A stretch of DNA of 64,000 bases from the NCBI GenBank assembly GCA_030998225.1, contig JAPYXD010000484.1, positions 4,526,001 to 4,590,000 of the forward strand, read 5' to 3'. Position 1 is the stretch's first letter, and every line of letters begins with the position of its first letter. The position numbers were made by a program, and so were the translations under genes. Source of the stretch: Diplolepis rosae (lineage: Eukaryota; Arthropoda; Insecta; Hymenoptera; Diplolepididae). Positions 43,985 through 55,879 of this stretch are shown here, piece by piece. The notes beneath the pieces were generated by a model. The model was not told where the DNA came from. It saw only the letters and a program-made list of their open reading frames with translations, and did no database searches.

Positions 43985-44650
43985 TATTTCATAGTGCTGG
44001 CCAGCGCCAGACCAGACTGTCTAGTTTCCAGTTCTGGCGCTGACAATAAGGCCTGGTCTGGGGCTAGCAAGATCTGTAACGTTTTTGTACGATCAGCCGC
44101 TAGTTAGCGGCTGGCCAGCCACAAGCCATAGGTTGCTCAGCCTCAAGCCAGCGGCTGGTCAGACATTTTAATTTTAATTTTAATTGAAAATTTATCGATT
44201 ACGATTACACGATTACACGGGATTTGTACTTACCTTTTAATTAAAAAATAGATCACTGTTTAACAAGAAACATTCCACTTTTCATGCGTCAAAAAATTCA
44301 GTCAAGCTCTTGATCAGAAACTTTTTACAGTTCATTCGATTTGTCAACACGTTTGAGCGATGAAGACTAGCAATATGACGCGCAAGGTCACAACTTAATC
44401 TTCGCAATTTTTGGAATCAAAAAGTAAGTAGTAGCAATATTTGCAAAAAGGAGATACTTGATTCCGGTCGCTTAATAAATGTTTCTAAAAACTTGTTACT
44501 AACCTATGAATGTTTCGAAACTTTAAAAAAAAAATTTCGTTCGCCACATACAAACTTTTTTGTCATGGAATGCTGACCAGCACCAGATCTGAGCCAGACC
44601 AGAACTTCCAGATTAGCCGGTCTGGACATTGCCAGACCTAGGACAAATCA
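43985..44650. repeat. Inverted-repeat element rich in CCAGACC words
   Basis: The left side (GCTGGCCAGCGCCAGACCAG at 43996) and right side (the complement of GAATGCTGACCAGCACCAG near 44567) are imperfect inverted repeats with many CCAGACC/GGTCTGG copies. A CAGCGGCTGG-type cluster is at 44095-44160. Non-coding. Confidence 0.5.
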
Positions 44651-46912
44651 GACAATACACTGCCATGAAATTTTCCCACACAGGATGCCCTTAAGGTTCA
44701 AAAAAATAATAATTTCAGTAACGATTGGGTAAAATTTCGGTAAAAAGACAGTAAACTGAAAAAATAGCGCAAAATTAAAACTTGTAATGTTGGTAGTGTG
44801 ATTCTGTGTTTAAATTGACCTAATAAACTTAACAATAAAAATCGATAATGTTATTTCCCGGCTGTAGAAAATAGAAAAAACATGATGTCAAATTTTAATT
44901 TTAATTCTGGAAAATTAACATTCAGTCGACAACAGTCTTGGAAATTATTATTTTTACTTGAAGCCGCTTTCACTAGAAGTGAACCAGAATTATACCCAAT
45001 TTGGTAACAGTTCGGTTCGCGCGACCCGCAAGGGTATATTAACTTTAAGGCCATGGACCAACCTGATCACGTGAGTAGATTCCTACTTTACCACGATTTC
45101 AAATTGTTTAACCCCATTTTTATGAAAAATAAGATAGGTATCTGGAAATTTCTAGAATTAAATAAAATTCACTAACATAGGTCTGTCTGGTCATAAATTT
45201 TTTAATAATTATAAAAAAAATTTTATTTGAAAAAATTAATTTCATAATTATAAACATTTATGACCAGGCAGACTTTCCTTAGTGTATTTCATATTCTGGT
45301 GACGTGATCCGGTTTGAATTAAAAATGTTTCTGCGATACTCTGATAAGATAGACATTGACACTAAATGCTGCCGTGCAAATGGTGAAAGACGCGTATCTG
45401 CAGGTTAAACAACTTTCCGCTAGCATCGAAAATTCGCTTCAGTAAACCGCACTGACACTTATTCTAATTTTCGAAAACTAAGTGTGCAGTTATGCGTTAA
45501 AAACATTCAATTTTTGAGTTATAGGACAAAACAACATATTTTTGTTTGTTTTTTAGGTGAATTTCCAGTTATGTATTGTTCGAATTAACGTTAAAAAAAG
45601 ATCTAGACAGCATATTGCTTTAATCCTCAGTATATTGCCAAGGAGACTAGCCTCTTTGTTTAGAACTACGACGAATTTTATACCTTTATGCGTTTATAGT
45701 AAGCTTTCTACCTTTATGAACCTATTTTTTAAATTCCTGTTTAAGTCATTCTGTGAAACTACGATTTAATAGCTTATTGTTACCATCGTCACACCCCCTA
45801 AATGTTAACGCCACCCGACTTGATCGGTCCTTCCTCGCTGTACCATAATCTCCGAGTGGGTTTTTCCTGTTTGGCAAAAATCGGCTCGTCATACCATCGG
45901 GCGTTAACTTCGCCTTCGTTCATACCCTTGTAATTGCCGACGATCTTAGAGGCGTTGAACTATGTAGTTAGTTATACCTTTGAAACTCCAACATAGAACG
46001 AACTTAATGTTAACTGTAAGTCCCATCCCCATACAAATAGTAGAGTCCCGTGGGGCGCCGTCGAGCTATGCTGTTTTGAAAAAATTTCATAGGCTTGCAT
46101 GGTGAAAATTTTAGTGCGCTACTGGCTTAGAATTCGTAGTATGTGTGTATACGTATAGTCACCAATGCTATGCCAGCGGCCGACTCGTAGATCGTGCAAC
46201 ACTGCAATTTAAACCTAACTGTGATATGCGTTTGAATAGCTGAATGTCAAAGGTTATTGTTAACAGTTAAAAAAATGTCAGGTCAAGTGAGATGGAAAGG
46301 AAGATTTATAAAGAACAAAACTTTAGACTATGAAGTGCGTCGAAATTCGGGACTGGTTGAAGCGTGGAAAAGAAAATATTCTGCCGGAAATTTCACGTAT
46401 GCTTCCAAGCTGGTTGTTTGTGTGTGTGTGTTGAGACCTACACCAGACAAGCTGAAGAAAGGGAACAGTGTTGCCGGGTCGCGATACTGTTATGTTCATC
46501 TGTTTGAAAGGGATTGAAATTTTAATTTTCTAAATTAGATTATCTATAAATCTGCACGGTGGAGAGATTTGATGTTTTTTTCAAAAATTTATATTTTCAA
46601 GCAGCACAAATACCGACATTTTTTTAATTTCTCTACCAGAGCGTTTAATTACTACAAATTAAAATGTGGAAAGTGCCTATGCGTTGCCCATGAATTACAT
46701 GTTAAAATAGTCATCTTTGACATTAATTATCTCTGCATCGGTACAGTTGAAAAATTTGAAATTAATTTAGCATATAAATAATTATTCTATTTAAATATCA
46801 GCTCCTTTTTTAAAAAATTCTACCAGAGACCGATTTTTTTACATACAACCTCAAAATTGACTGAAGTTTAAGTCTCCTCAGTATAAACCATGTTAATTCA
46901 CGTCTAGTTATA
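44651..46912. other. Gene-poor stretch with one small hairpin
   Basis: The hairpin 45178-45275 has arms GTCTGTCTGGTCATAAAT and complement. A frame at 46257-46517 (86 codons, starting MLTVKKMSGQVRWKGRFIKN) is more polar and balanced than random AT DNA, but I recognise no domain and see no splice partners. Otherwise nothing is supported. Confidence 0.4.
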
Positions 46913-47934
46913 TTAAGGTAGTAGTCTGGTAACTTATGCCTATTTTCATGACTTCTTTGGAGGGTGGTTTTTTATAGGAAAATAAAAATGAATTATCTTG
47001 AATATTTAGAGTGTTTTTATTTACATATTGAAAATATAAAAAAAAATGTATTTGAAAAAATTTAATAGTTTATTACTATTATTATTGTCACTCGAAGTTG
47101 GAACCTGAAAAAAAATGCACGTGGGTGGCCGGGGTGATTTTGGCTCTTGATGTTATCTGAAATAAAATATTCTTGATTATTTAAAGAATTTGAAAATCTT
47201 TCTGTGGAAAAAATGACGCTGCTCGAATCCCAGCGCAGTCGAGAGCGTCATTTTTTCCACAGAAAGATTTTCAAATTCTTTAAATATTGAATTTATTTGC
47301 ATTATTTGCGATATAAGAGTTTGAAATTGTCTACGAGGACACCTGTCGACAACGTATCCTATCTGATACGCGACTAGTGATCCTCCGATAATGTAGGCAG
47401 TGACAAAAATTTCAAACTCAACTAATTAATTTGAAATAATTAATTCTTGATTATTCTTAATCTATAGACATGTCATTCTGGTCGGAACTACTGAAGTTAA
47501 ATTTCAAGGGTAAATAACAAAATGGCGGACTTTGAAAAAAAAAGTCCTTTTATTTTAGCAAAGAAAGGGTTGTAAAATAAAAAGTTAGGGGTGAAAAAAA
47601 TTCTTGTTAGTACTCACGAGAACTATAAGTGTGTAGAACAGCCTGTTAAAATTTGAAAGCAATCGGTTCAGTAGAAAAAAAGTTAGGACCCGGGCCGACC
47701 AGAAAAACAATGTTTTGAGAAAAACGCGTTTAAAGTTCAACAACAAATTTTCATAAGTAAAATTATACTTGCGTCAATCGTCTATGCGCTCTAGGAAACT
47801 CGTTATAACTCCCGAAATATTTCGAATTTCTGTCTGAAATTTTCACAGTATATTCTCAAGACATTGTACTTTCAAATTAAGCAAAAAAAAAATTTTCGAT
47901 TTTTTGAACCCAAGTTACCAGACTACTACCTTAA
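46913..47934. mobile_element. TTAA-flanked 1-kb element with 19-bp inverted repeats
   Basis: TTAA then GGTAGTAGTCTGGTAACTT at 46913-46935 is inverted at about 47912-47934 (AAGTTACCAGACTACTACC then TTAA). It carries the tRNA-type hairpin 47187-47440 inside and no transposase. The TTAA may be target duplication or part of the terminal repeat. Confidence 0.75.
47187..47440 (+). repeat. Degenerate copy of the tRNA-bearing hairpin unit
   Basis: It matches unit 3 of the 27-kb array, from CATTTTTTCCACAGAAAGAT through GCGACTAGTGATCCTCCGAT to the AACTCAACTAATTAATTTGA end. Here CTTTCTGTGGAAAAAATGAC is inverted on both sides of a remnant containing only the tRNA T arm and 3' acceptor strand (GCTCGAATCCCAGCGCAGTC at 47221). 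Confidence 0.8.
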
Positions 47935-48414
47935 ATTACGTTTTGACAAGAATAACGTTTCTTTTCTCATTTTCAACCTACATCATTTACATCGAATAAT
48001 TTTGGTCTTTCATTTATAACGCTTTTGGAGATAGGCACGACTCTTCGGATATTCGAACTCCGGGTCAACAGTACGGCCTCACATCACAACATCTGGAAAG
48101 AAACGGAATTGAGAATGGAACTTTTTAATGCCTTTTAATCCCTAGGAATTAAAATGCATCAAAAAGTTTCATTCTCAATTCTGTTTCTTTCCACATTTTG
48201 ACATTTCAATGCCATTTAATGCCCACCTTCTTACTGGGTGATGACTTTAATTCAATTTCGCTATAAAAACGTAGATATGTCTTTTCCCATATGCGATTCT
48301 GAAGCATGCTTAAAAGTAGAAAAATTGCTTTAATTCTCTGAAAGAGGAACATTCTTGAAAATATTGCCTGATTTTATATGACCGAGTGCAGGTGTACTAG
48401 TAATACAATTGCAC
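47935..48414. repeat. Spacer with a 100-bp hairpin
   Basis: 48094-48196 forms a hairpin: GAAAGAAACGGAATTGAGAA with its complement TTCTCAATTCTGTTTCTTTC. The rest is unremarkable AT-rich DNA. Confidence 0.6.
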
Positions 48415-49079
48415 CTACACGTAAAGAAATTTTATGGGTAAATGTATGACGTTTCCTAAGAAGAAGAGTACCATTTTAGAGAGTAAACCAGAACTATTGG
48501 AAAAAGTTGTGAAAAAGTCCCATCATAATAGTAAAGTTTATTATGTCAATCATTACTCGCTGTCTGCCTGAAATTTGAGTCTAGTAATGAGATATAATAC
48601 TTGTAGCAGCATTCATATAATTTTACCAAATCTTCTGATGTAAATATACATCATCGTACAGAGCAGAGTTTTGGAATCAGCATGTGTTTGAAAATGGAAA
48701 CATTGAGGCAAATTTTTACCATCTATGATGGGTACGTTTCACTTTCGAGCATTCTCATATTTTGACTACAGTAGGGCTTATAATGTCAAATCAATAAAAG
48801 TGGATTTTACCATCTCCGATGGTAATAATTCCAAATTGGAGAAAATGGAATGTCTTATAATGTAAACGTGAAAGATATGCTTACACATCTTTAAAGGCAT
48901 ATTTTGTTAAAATAAAGTTGGCATATGAATTTTCAATTTTTACCATAATTTTTGGTGATATTTCCCGAAACGTGTTATATTAAGTAGCATATTTTTGGGA
49001 CGAACTGGCAAAAATTCCTAATGGTTCTGGTTTAACGTCAAAAATGGTACTTTCAACCATCAAATTTCTATCCGTGTAG
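48415..49079. mobile_element. MITE of about 665 bp
   Basis: The left end CTACACGTAAAGAAATTTTA at 48415 is inverted with a few changes at the right end (AAATTTCTATCCGTGTAG, to 49079). Subterminal words GAGTACCATTTT and AAACCAGAAC also occur inverted at both ends. No coding sequence. Confidence 0.7.
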
Positions 49080-50345
49080 TCATTTAATTTATAAAATCAA
49101 TAAGTTATGAATTATAATCGATTCTATTCATAATCTATGATTTATTTTCAGTCACATACAATTTGTGGTCGATGAGGATTGATATACAATTTATCACCTA
49201 CTAATTTTTTCTTTATGATCTTTGATTATCCGCCCCTATAATTTTTTACTTACTATTCATTATCTGTAATCAATACTCAGTTATCAATCATCAAAATGAG
49301 ACCTTCAATTACTTTTAATTTAATCTATAATCTACATTTGTTTGTTAATGACTTATAATAAGGTTTTTAAAAAATAATGAACCACTGTTGATGAAGCTTC
49401 GTTAATAACCTTTTACCGCTTCATTTAGTTACAAGCATAAAATTACTGTATTACCGAAATCTGGTGTGACTCAACGACTCATTACTATGTGGAAATACTC
49501 TAAAAATAAGTGTGTTACTTCTACACGTGAATCACGATAGTAACTTTTTAGGCATTTGAAGTGTGTATTTTCAATACACATTACAAACGCAACGTTTAAT
49601 TTTCAAACACTTTAACGTTTTGTACCCGAAAAATTGAGGTGGCAATGTTTAGTAAGTACATACTTCGCTCAAATACACACTTGACAACAGTTAAACTTTG
49701 TTCTATAAATATATTGTTAAAAGAAAAGATTAATTTACTTAACACTATCAATTTTCACCTTGTTCAATTCACAAATCACTGAAGAAGTTACCAATATTTC
49801 AGATTCTGTAGGAATATTTGTATTGGCTATATTCTACGGAGTTTGGTTCTTTTTTATCTACATTTTTAGGCCTCTGATTGACTGATTTATTGATTGGCTG
49901 TGATTGGTTGTGATTGATTGGCATTGGCAGGCATTCAATTTTTAAGTCACCTGACAACATTAAATCGCATTGGCTTTGTCCCATTTTTAATTCCAGTCGA
50001 TGGTATTAAAAAGAATTTATTTGTGTTGAGGAGTGGGTTGGATTGAAATGAAACAACTTAAATTTAGTCAAACGCATTAACTAGAATTCGGAAAGAAACC
50101 TTCATAAACAGCTTATTTCACTTCATCAAACACTAAGGGATTCCTTTCATTGTACAAAAAGGGATCTTATTTTTCAAGTTCTGTAATAAAGAAGCAATTT
50201 TTGAAAAAAAAATTATTATTCAGTTTAATTCTTTTTGCATAATAAAAAATACTTCTACTAATATAATTTTAATCACTTATTTCAAATAATATTAATATCT
50301 TGTGTGTAAACGGAGGGACTTTTATCCCGATAAATATTTTTTCTA
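49080..50345. other. Gene-free stretch with a TGATTG microsatellite
   Basis: 49872-49922 repeats TGATTG/TGATTGGT words. Elsewhere AT-rich DNA with no gene. Confidence 0.5.
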
Positions 50346-51209
50346 TTGGGTTGGCAACAAAGTCATTTCGTTTTTTTTCCGCTAGATGACTTTAGTCATT
50401 CGAAGTCGTTCTTCTCCATTGCAAACTTCAGACCGCATATAGTATTTGATAGCTGACGTTTAATAGATTATTCAGTAAAAAAAAATTTCAAGTTTTGTTG
50501 TTTATTTATTGTTTTGCATTGATTTGAAATGGAGATTCCAGACGGTCATTTTCGTCACATCTTACTTTATTACTTCCGAAAAGGTAAAAGAGGTAAAAAA
50601 AAAGCAAGCTCGGTAAAAGTTGTATGATGTTTATGGTGAAAAATCATTAACAGAACGCCAGTGCCAGAATTGATTTGCTTGTTTTCGTTCCGGAGATTTT
50701 CACCTTAAAGATGCACCACGCTCTGGACGCTCAACTGAAGTTCACGACGACAAAATAAAAGCAATGATAGAAAATAACCGGGGTAGTACGACACGAGAGA
50801 TCGCAGAGAAGCTTCACATGTCACATACATGCGTTGAAAAACATTTGAAACAACTTGGGTACGTTAATAAGCTCGATATTTGGGTTTCTCACAAATTGAG
50901 CGAAATTCAACTCGCCAAACGAAGTTCCATTTGCGATTCACTGCTGATACGTAACGAAACCGATCCAGTTTTAAAGCTAATCATAACGGGCGATGAAAAA
51001 TGGGTTGTTTACGATAACGTCGTGCGAAAAAGATCATGGAGCAAGCGAGATGAGCCTGCACAATCGACATTAAATTAAAGTATTGTTTATTTTCAGCTGC
51101 TTCCAGGGAACCAAATTGTCGCCAGCTAATGAAATTGGACATAGAAATGTATTAATAAATTTGCATTGAAAATCATGAAAAAAACGAAATGACTTTGTTG
51201 CCAACACAA
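50346..51209 (+). mobile_element. Mariner element, internally deleted (864 bp)
   Basis: Terminal repeats TTGGGTTGGCAACAAAGTCA (50346) and the complement ending CCAACACAA (51209) are flanked by TA. Full-length mariners are about 1.3 kb, so several hundred bases are missing, mainly the 3' half of the gene. Confidence 0.9.
50529..51078 (+). pseudogene. Mariner transposase N-terminal remnant
   Basis: From an ATG at 50529 (MEIPDGHFRHILLYYF) there is an early stop. The longer frame 50764-51078 gives GSTTREIAEKLHMSHTCVEK (second helix-turn-helix) and then LIITGDEKWVVYDN, the first catalytic Asp region, followed by RKRSWSKRDEPAQS. The frame stops where the deletion starts, so the second and third acidic residues are absent. 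It is a DNA-binding-only relic. Confidence 0.8.
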
Positions 51210-51634
51210 TATACATGGAGAAACTTTGTATAGGAATATATCGTATCTTTATTTATTTTGTCCAATGGATAATAAAGAGATCTACTTATATAATTATAAT
51301 GAGTTATGGGGCTCATATACGAGAGAAGAAGTGAAGACCCAATCTAGTTATAAATTCTTTATTCCCAACGGGAAATATATTCTCTTACAGATCGGTAAAT
51401 TGACTTATCCACGAAATCTTCGGTACAATTATTATTTACAAGGATACATTTCCTATTTCAATGGTAAACTACAACTTTAAATGATTATCACTAGCCTAAG
51501 CCTACATTCACTCGTTGCAAAAACTCGTTAGATCTATTAAGACTCTATTATATAAAATCACTCAACAAATTTAAGTGTTGTGGATAATTTATCGATTTAA
51601 TGCTAGTAATAGAGTTCAGTAAAGTTCACAGTTC
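51210..51634. other. Spacer between mariner and R1-like element
   Basis: A frame of 84 codons (51226-51480) rich in Tyr and Asn is present, but it has no recognisable domain and no support as a gene. Confidence 0.4.
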
Positions 51635-51955
51635 GGTATGCTGAGACTATACTCAGTGCCTTTCCTCTCTGTGACGAGAACAGTGTTTTCTGGATCTGGA
51701 TCTCTCGAACCAATACACCACCCGCGGAACCGCCTTTCGGCTTTAAACTTCACGGGTGGTTGGTTCCATTAAAGTCGCGTACGACTCTTCCGTGATCCGT
51801 TCGCTCGGAACTTCCATCCGCGGCCACACGCCCACTAGGCAAACCATCTAGCCGCGCCACCCAGGGGAGAAACAAACAGATTCCTCCCCCGAACGACGCG
51901 GACAGCCAAGACTACCCGAGAAGCAGGACCGCGTGTGCAGGCCCCGATGCGATTT

Positions 51956-52372
51956 TTACTGGCCCTCTCCGTTGTTCATCTCCCGACGCCCATCGAGCTC
52001 CCTCGTCCTCATCACAAGTGTGACGAATGATTCGATGAGCGTCCAAAAACGTTCAGACTGGAGCATCAGAGGGGCCATCGTATCAGGAGTCAGCTCAGCA
52101 CCCACTGCTTGACCGAGGGCCTCCCTTGCCGCGCCCCACTTTGCGCAGACGAAGAGTGCGTGCTCTGCATTATCCACAGGGGAATCGCAGTGACAACACA
52201 TCTCCTCGTCTCTTTTCTGAAAGCGCCTCAGGTACGCGTTAAAACAGCCATGGCCTGAGAGCGCTTGCGCCAAATAAAAGCCGACCTCTCCTTGCTCTCT
52301 GTTTAGCCAGGTGGCGAGCTCCGGGATCAGGCGGTAGGTCCATCTCCCGGTCTGCTCGCCATGCCATCTCAT
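51956..52372 (-). pseudogene. R1-clade ORF2 C-terminal zinc tail
   Basis: Contains QALSGHGCFNAYLRRFQK and CCHCDSPVDNAEHALFVC, the CX2C...HX4C tail typical of R1-clade ORF2. It is separated from the RT by a short shift near 52460. Confidence 0.7.
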
Positions 52373-52462
52373 TTGCCATTTCTCGACGAGTTTGCGCCTT
52401 CCATCCTTGCGGATGGCCTCCTTTGCGCGAGCGATTTCCTGCGGGTCGGTACAGGTAAGCTC

Positions 52463-53980
52463 CTAGTGGAGCTGAATGGTCTCCTGCTTTTCCTCCGCCA
52501 ATAAATCTATTGGCGGGACGCTCGCCAGGACCAGCACAGCACTCGTCGAGACGGTTCTATAGGCTGAGACTATTCTCAGCGCGACAAGTCTCTGCGCCGA
52601 GAACACCCTCCTCTGGATAGCATGGTTTTGCAGGGCTTTGGTCCAGACCGTAGCTGCATAAAGCAGCCTCGAGTGCACGACGCTCGCCACCAGTCTCCTT
52701 TTTACTTCCCTGGGTCCACCAATGTTTGGCATGAGCCGAGCCAAGCTTGCTCCACATTGGATGGCTTTGGCAGCTGTGATCTTTAGGTGTTCGCCAAAGC
52801 TAAGCCTACGATCCAACTGCACTCCCAGGTACTTTATACTTGTTCTCCACTCGACCTCATGCTCTCCGAGAACGATCCTCGGGTACTGAAAGGATCTCCT
52901 GTCCGTGACGAGCAAAGCATCGGTTTTTTCAGGGGCCATTTTGAGGCCCCTTCTATCCAACCAGCGCTTTGCTCGCCACAGACTTTCATTGATCCTCAGC
53001 TCTAGGATTCTGACGTCGTCAGCGGCACACACAAGTGCGTCATCCGCGAAGCCGACGATGCTCGTTCCAGCAGGTAGGTCCATGCGCAGAAAGTCATCGT
53101 ACATGATGTTCCAAACGAGTGGACCCACCCGCGACCTTTGAGGAGTGCCACATGTCATCTCTTCTTTGAGAGACCATTTTTCGCCCTCGTATATCACCCA
53201 CCTGTCGCTCAGATAGTCATCTATCATTCGCAACAGGTAGTCTGAAACCTTTTTCCGCATCATCGCCTCGATGCAGATGTTCCATCTCGCGGTATTGAAC
53301 GCATTGCGTATGTCAATGCTGACCAACGTGCAGAATCCCTAACGCTTACCAGTTCCCTTTCTTGCATTTGTGGCGATGTTAACCACAGCTTGGATGGCGA
53401 CCACCGTGGACCTGCCTTTCCTGAAACCGAACTGGTTTTCCGAGAGACCGTTCTTCCCGACCAGAAGTGTCTGAAGCCGTTGTAGAATCAACTCCTCCAG
53501 AAGCTCCCCCATCGTATCCAATAGACATATTGGTCTATACGATGAGGGATCCCCTAGAGGTTTGTTGCCGTTCCTCAGCAGGACCAATCTCTGCTTCTTC
53601 CAGTCTGCGAAGAATCTCCCCTCCCGAAGACAGGAGTTTAAGGCCTCTAGGTCCTCCTAGAAGCCTTCAACTCCGGTCTCCGGATATGCTCCGATCACCT
53701 CTTTGAAGATTTCGTTCGGCACTCCGTCGATCCCCGGCGTTGTCCTTGCCTTGAGCCTTCCACCCGCTCTCTTTAGTTCCTCGAGAGTGAAGAGTTCCTC
53801 GTGCCGGACCACGCAGGAACTTCGGTTCTGCCTTTGGAACGGTTCCACGTGCGGAAACAAGTTTCGCACAATATACTGGACTTGATCGTGATTGTCCAGA
53901 CCCGGGGTCTTTTTTCTAGTCACCAATTTATTGGTGACTATTTTGAAGGCCCATGGGTCCTTCTCGACCTCTCCGATCAA
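52463..53980 (-). pseudogene. R1-clade reverse transcriptase, interrupted
   Basis: Motifs in order: GGRLKARTTPGIDGVPNEI, LLRNGNKPLGDPSSYRPICL, SENQFGFRKGRSTV, a stop after GTGKR near 53339, VSIDIRNAFNTARW (motif A), GTPQRSRVGPLVWNIMY (motif B, with R for the usual G at GxPQGS) and VGFADDALV (motif C). The Q-R-S in motif B instead of Q-G-S is a likely damaging change. Confidence 0.8.
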
Positions 53981-54235
53981 GTAGGGTGGGCCAACTGGTC
54001 ATTCCACCAGTACATCGAGCCCCTGGCTTGCCTGCCCTTGCGGCGGGGCATCGAGTACTCACAAGCTGCGACAACCTTTTGCCTCGCCGAGCGCACAGTG
54101 TCCTCCAACGACCCAGCAGTCTCGACCCAACCAAGCTCATCGATGAGCCTAGTCGTCTCGAGATGGACTTTAAGCCTCTCCCTGCAGAGCCGTCTCGCGT
54201 TCCAGGAGGGGCTCCTTCCTTCACTGCCCCTACCC

Positions 54236-54790
54236 TTATCCACTGCTTGGCGCCCTTGTTCTAGATTGAAATCGATGCATGGCAATTGTGAGGTCAATTA
54301 TTGACCCCCCCGCTCCTCGTCTGAACGTAAACTCCTTACCCTGATTTAGGACTATCAGATCATTCCTAGCGACCATCTCGCCGACCAAGATTCCCCTCCT
54401 GTCTAGGCGGGCCTCACCCCATTCGGGCGACTTACTATTAAAGTCACCCCCTATGAGGGATCGCCCGATAGCCTCACGGAGGCTTTCCTCAAGGAGGAGG
54501 ATCTGAGTCTCAAAGACATCGAAGGGATTGCCGGGGGAGAAGTAGCAGCTGTACACACGCACATCCGCCACCTCCTCCCAAACGAACCTCGCGTCGGTCT
54601 CCAGGAAATCCCCGACGCCCAAATCAGGGTTACAAACAAGGATGCAGGCCCTCCTTGATGCATCCTGATACCAAGCAGAGTTTTCGGACCACTTTTACTG
54701 CTCACTAATGAGCAGCACATCGGCCCCCCTCTCCCTAACAGTCTGCATCAGGTGGTCCTGGGCATCCTTCCCCCTTCCGAGGTTGAGCTG
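54236..54790 (-). pseudogene. R1-clade APE endonuclease, interrupted
   Basis: Starts LKFLQLNLGRGKDAQDHLMQ, then LLISEQ with the catalytic Glu, followed by an in-frame stop. It continues VYSCYFSPGNPFDVFE, LIGGDFNSKSPEWGE (D-FN motif) and GSIIDLTIA. It ends early (54236), losing the SDH segment that the plus-strand copy at 62.7 kb still shows as TLSDHRCIEF. Confidence 0.75.
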
Positions 54791-54798
54791 CAGGAACT

Positions 54799-55600
54799 TC
54801 AATTCCTGCCTCTCAACCTCCGACGCTCTTCCCGGAAGACCGGGCAGGAGGCGCTCCCTGACACATAGGCGACATCTTTGTCGCCCCTGTCTACACATGT
54901 CAGGCACCTTGGTGGCGCCTTGCAACCTCTGGCCAAGTGTCCCGTGGCGCCGCACCTCCAACAAGCGTTTTTCCTGTCGGGGTTGGTGCAGCCCCGGGAC
55001 CCGTGACCGTACCCAAGGCACCTGAAGCAGCGGGCGACTTCCGCGTGCTCGCGAACGCGGCACGCAACCCACCCGATCCTCAATTTACCTAGCTGAAGTA
55101 GACGCGCGGCGTCTGCCTCAGCCAGCCTGATCACTGCAGTCTTCACCCCACCAAAGCGGGTGAAGAGCCTGCAGGATCCGTCGAGTGCCGGTCTGCCCAG
55201 TGCCAAACACAAGGCAGCCACGACCTCTTCTTTCCCACGGTCTCGTCGAGACCAGGGCTGAAATTTGCACACTTTCCCCGACCGCCAGGTCGAGTTCCTT
55301 TCGGAAGACCGTAACGTCTCCCCCCTTTTTGAGGAACAGAAGGACTTCTTCCTTCCTGGTCCTCCGGATAGACAGGACCTCAAGTCCTGCCTTCCGGGGG
55401 TCGACTTTCGCCTTCATCTCCTTCAAGATGTCGGCGTAGGACTGGCCGTCCTTCGCCGACACCTTGATGGCGTCGCCCGACCTGGCGGGCGAGGAGCGCT
55501 TCGGTTTCAATTTGGCAACAGTTCCCTGTGCCTTTTGCACAGGGTCCTTCGCCTTTTTCTCCAGTTTTTTTTTTCATTTTTTTCGCCGCGCTTTGTGACC
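54799..55600 (-). pseudogene. R1-clade ORF1 (gag-like) with zinc knuckles
   Basis: The basic N-terminal part (KGTGNCCQIE..., VAKLKPKRSSPARSG) is followed by SYADILKEMKAKVDP and, in a shifted frame, CFRCLGYGHGSRGC and CWRCGATGHLARGC (two CCHC knuckles) plus a third CLTC. ORF1 binds element RNA. At least one frame change separates the halves near 55120-55380. Confidence 0.8.
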
Positions 55601-55879
55601 ACTTGCCAGTCCCCTTCTTTATTTGGGGCCTGGCTCTTGGTCACTTGGGCATACGAGGGTTACAGGCCAACCTTCCCCCTCTTAGGAGATTTTTCCTGAG
55701 GGGGGGAGGGGGCTGCCCTTTTCTCACCCTTCGACTGGCTTTTTGGGGTATCTCCCAGAGACGCCGAACGTGGTCTCTGAAAGATCCTCATTTTTTTCGT
55801 GGTGGGGTGGGACTCCAGTCTCTTCTGGATTTCCAACCCGCTTTTCATCAGAAAGAGGTAAGGTTCAAGGACCATTTTC

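Larger units (their letters stand above)
51635..55600 (-). mobile_element. Decayed R1-clade non-LTR retrotransposon
   Basis: A GC-rich unit read on the minus strand: ORF1 with zinc knuckles (55600-54799), then ORF2 with endonuclease (54790-54236), RT (53980-52463) and a C-terminal CCHC-type tail (52372-51956), then about 0.3 kb of 3' sequence. It has APE, a FADD-type RT box and no RNase H, which fits the R1 clade. Multiple frameshifts and a deletion after the endonuclease make it non-functional. It is not in 28S rDNA. A diverged piece of the same RT region seems repeated at 51635-51700, so the 3' limit is uncertain. Confidence 0.85.

Noticed and set aside
46257..46517. 86-codon frame starting MLTVKKMSGQVRWKGRFIKN
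   Set aside because: No recognisable domain, no neighbouring exons, and a GT-repeat inside; kept only as a note.
51226..51480. 84-codon Tyr/Asn-rich frame next to the mariner
   Set aside because: Composition matches AT-rich DNA and no homology is recognised.
53801..54304. Plus-strand open frame of 167 codons in the R1-like element
   Set aside because: Antisense to the RT and linker region; no domain and no splice context.
51635..55600. Site-specific R1 insertion in ribosomal DNA
   Set aside because: No 28S rRNA sequence flanks either R1-clade copy.
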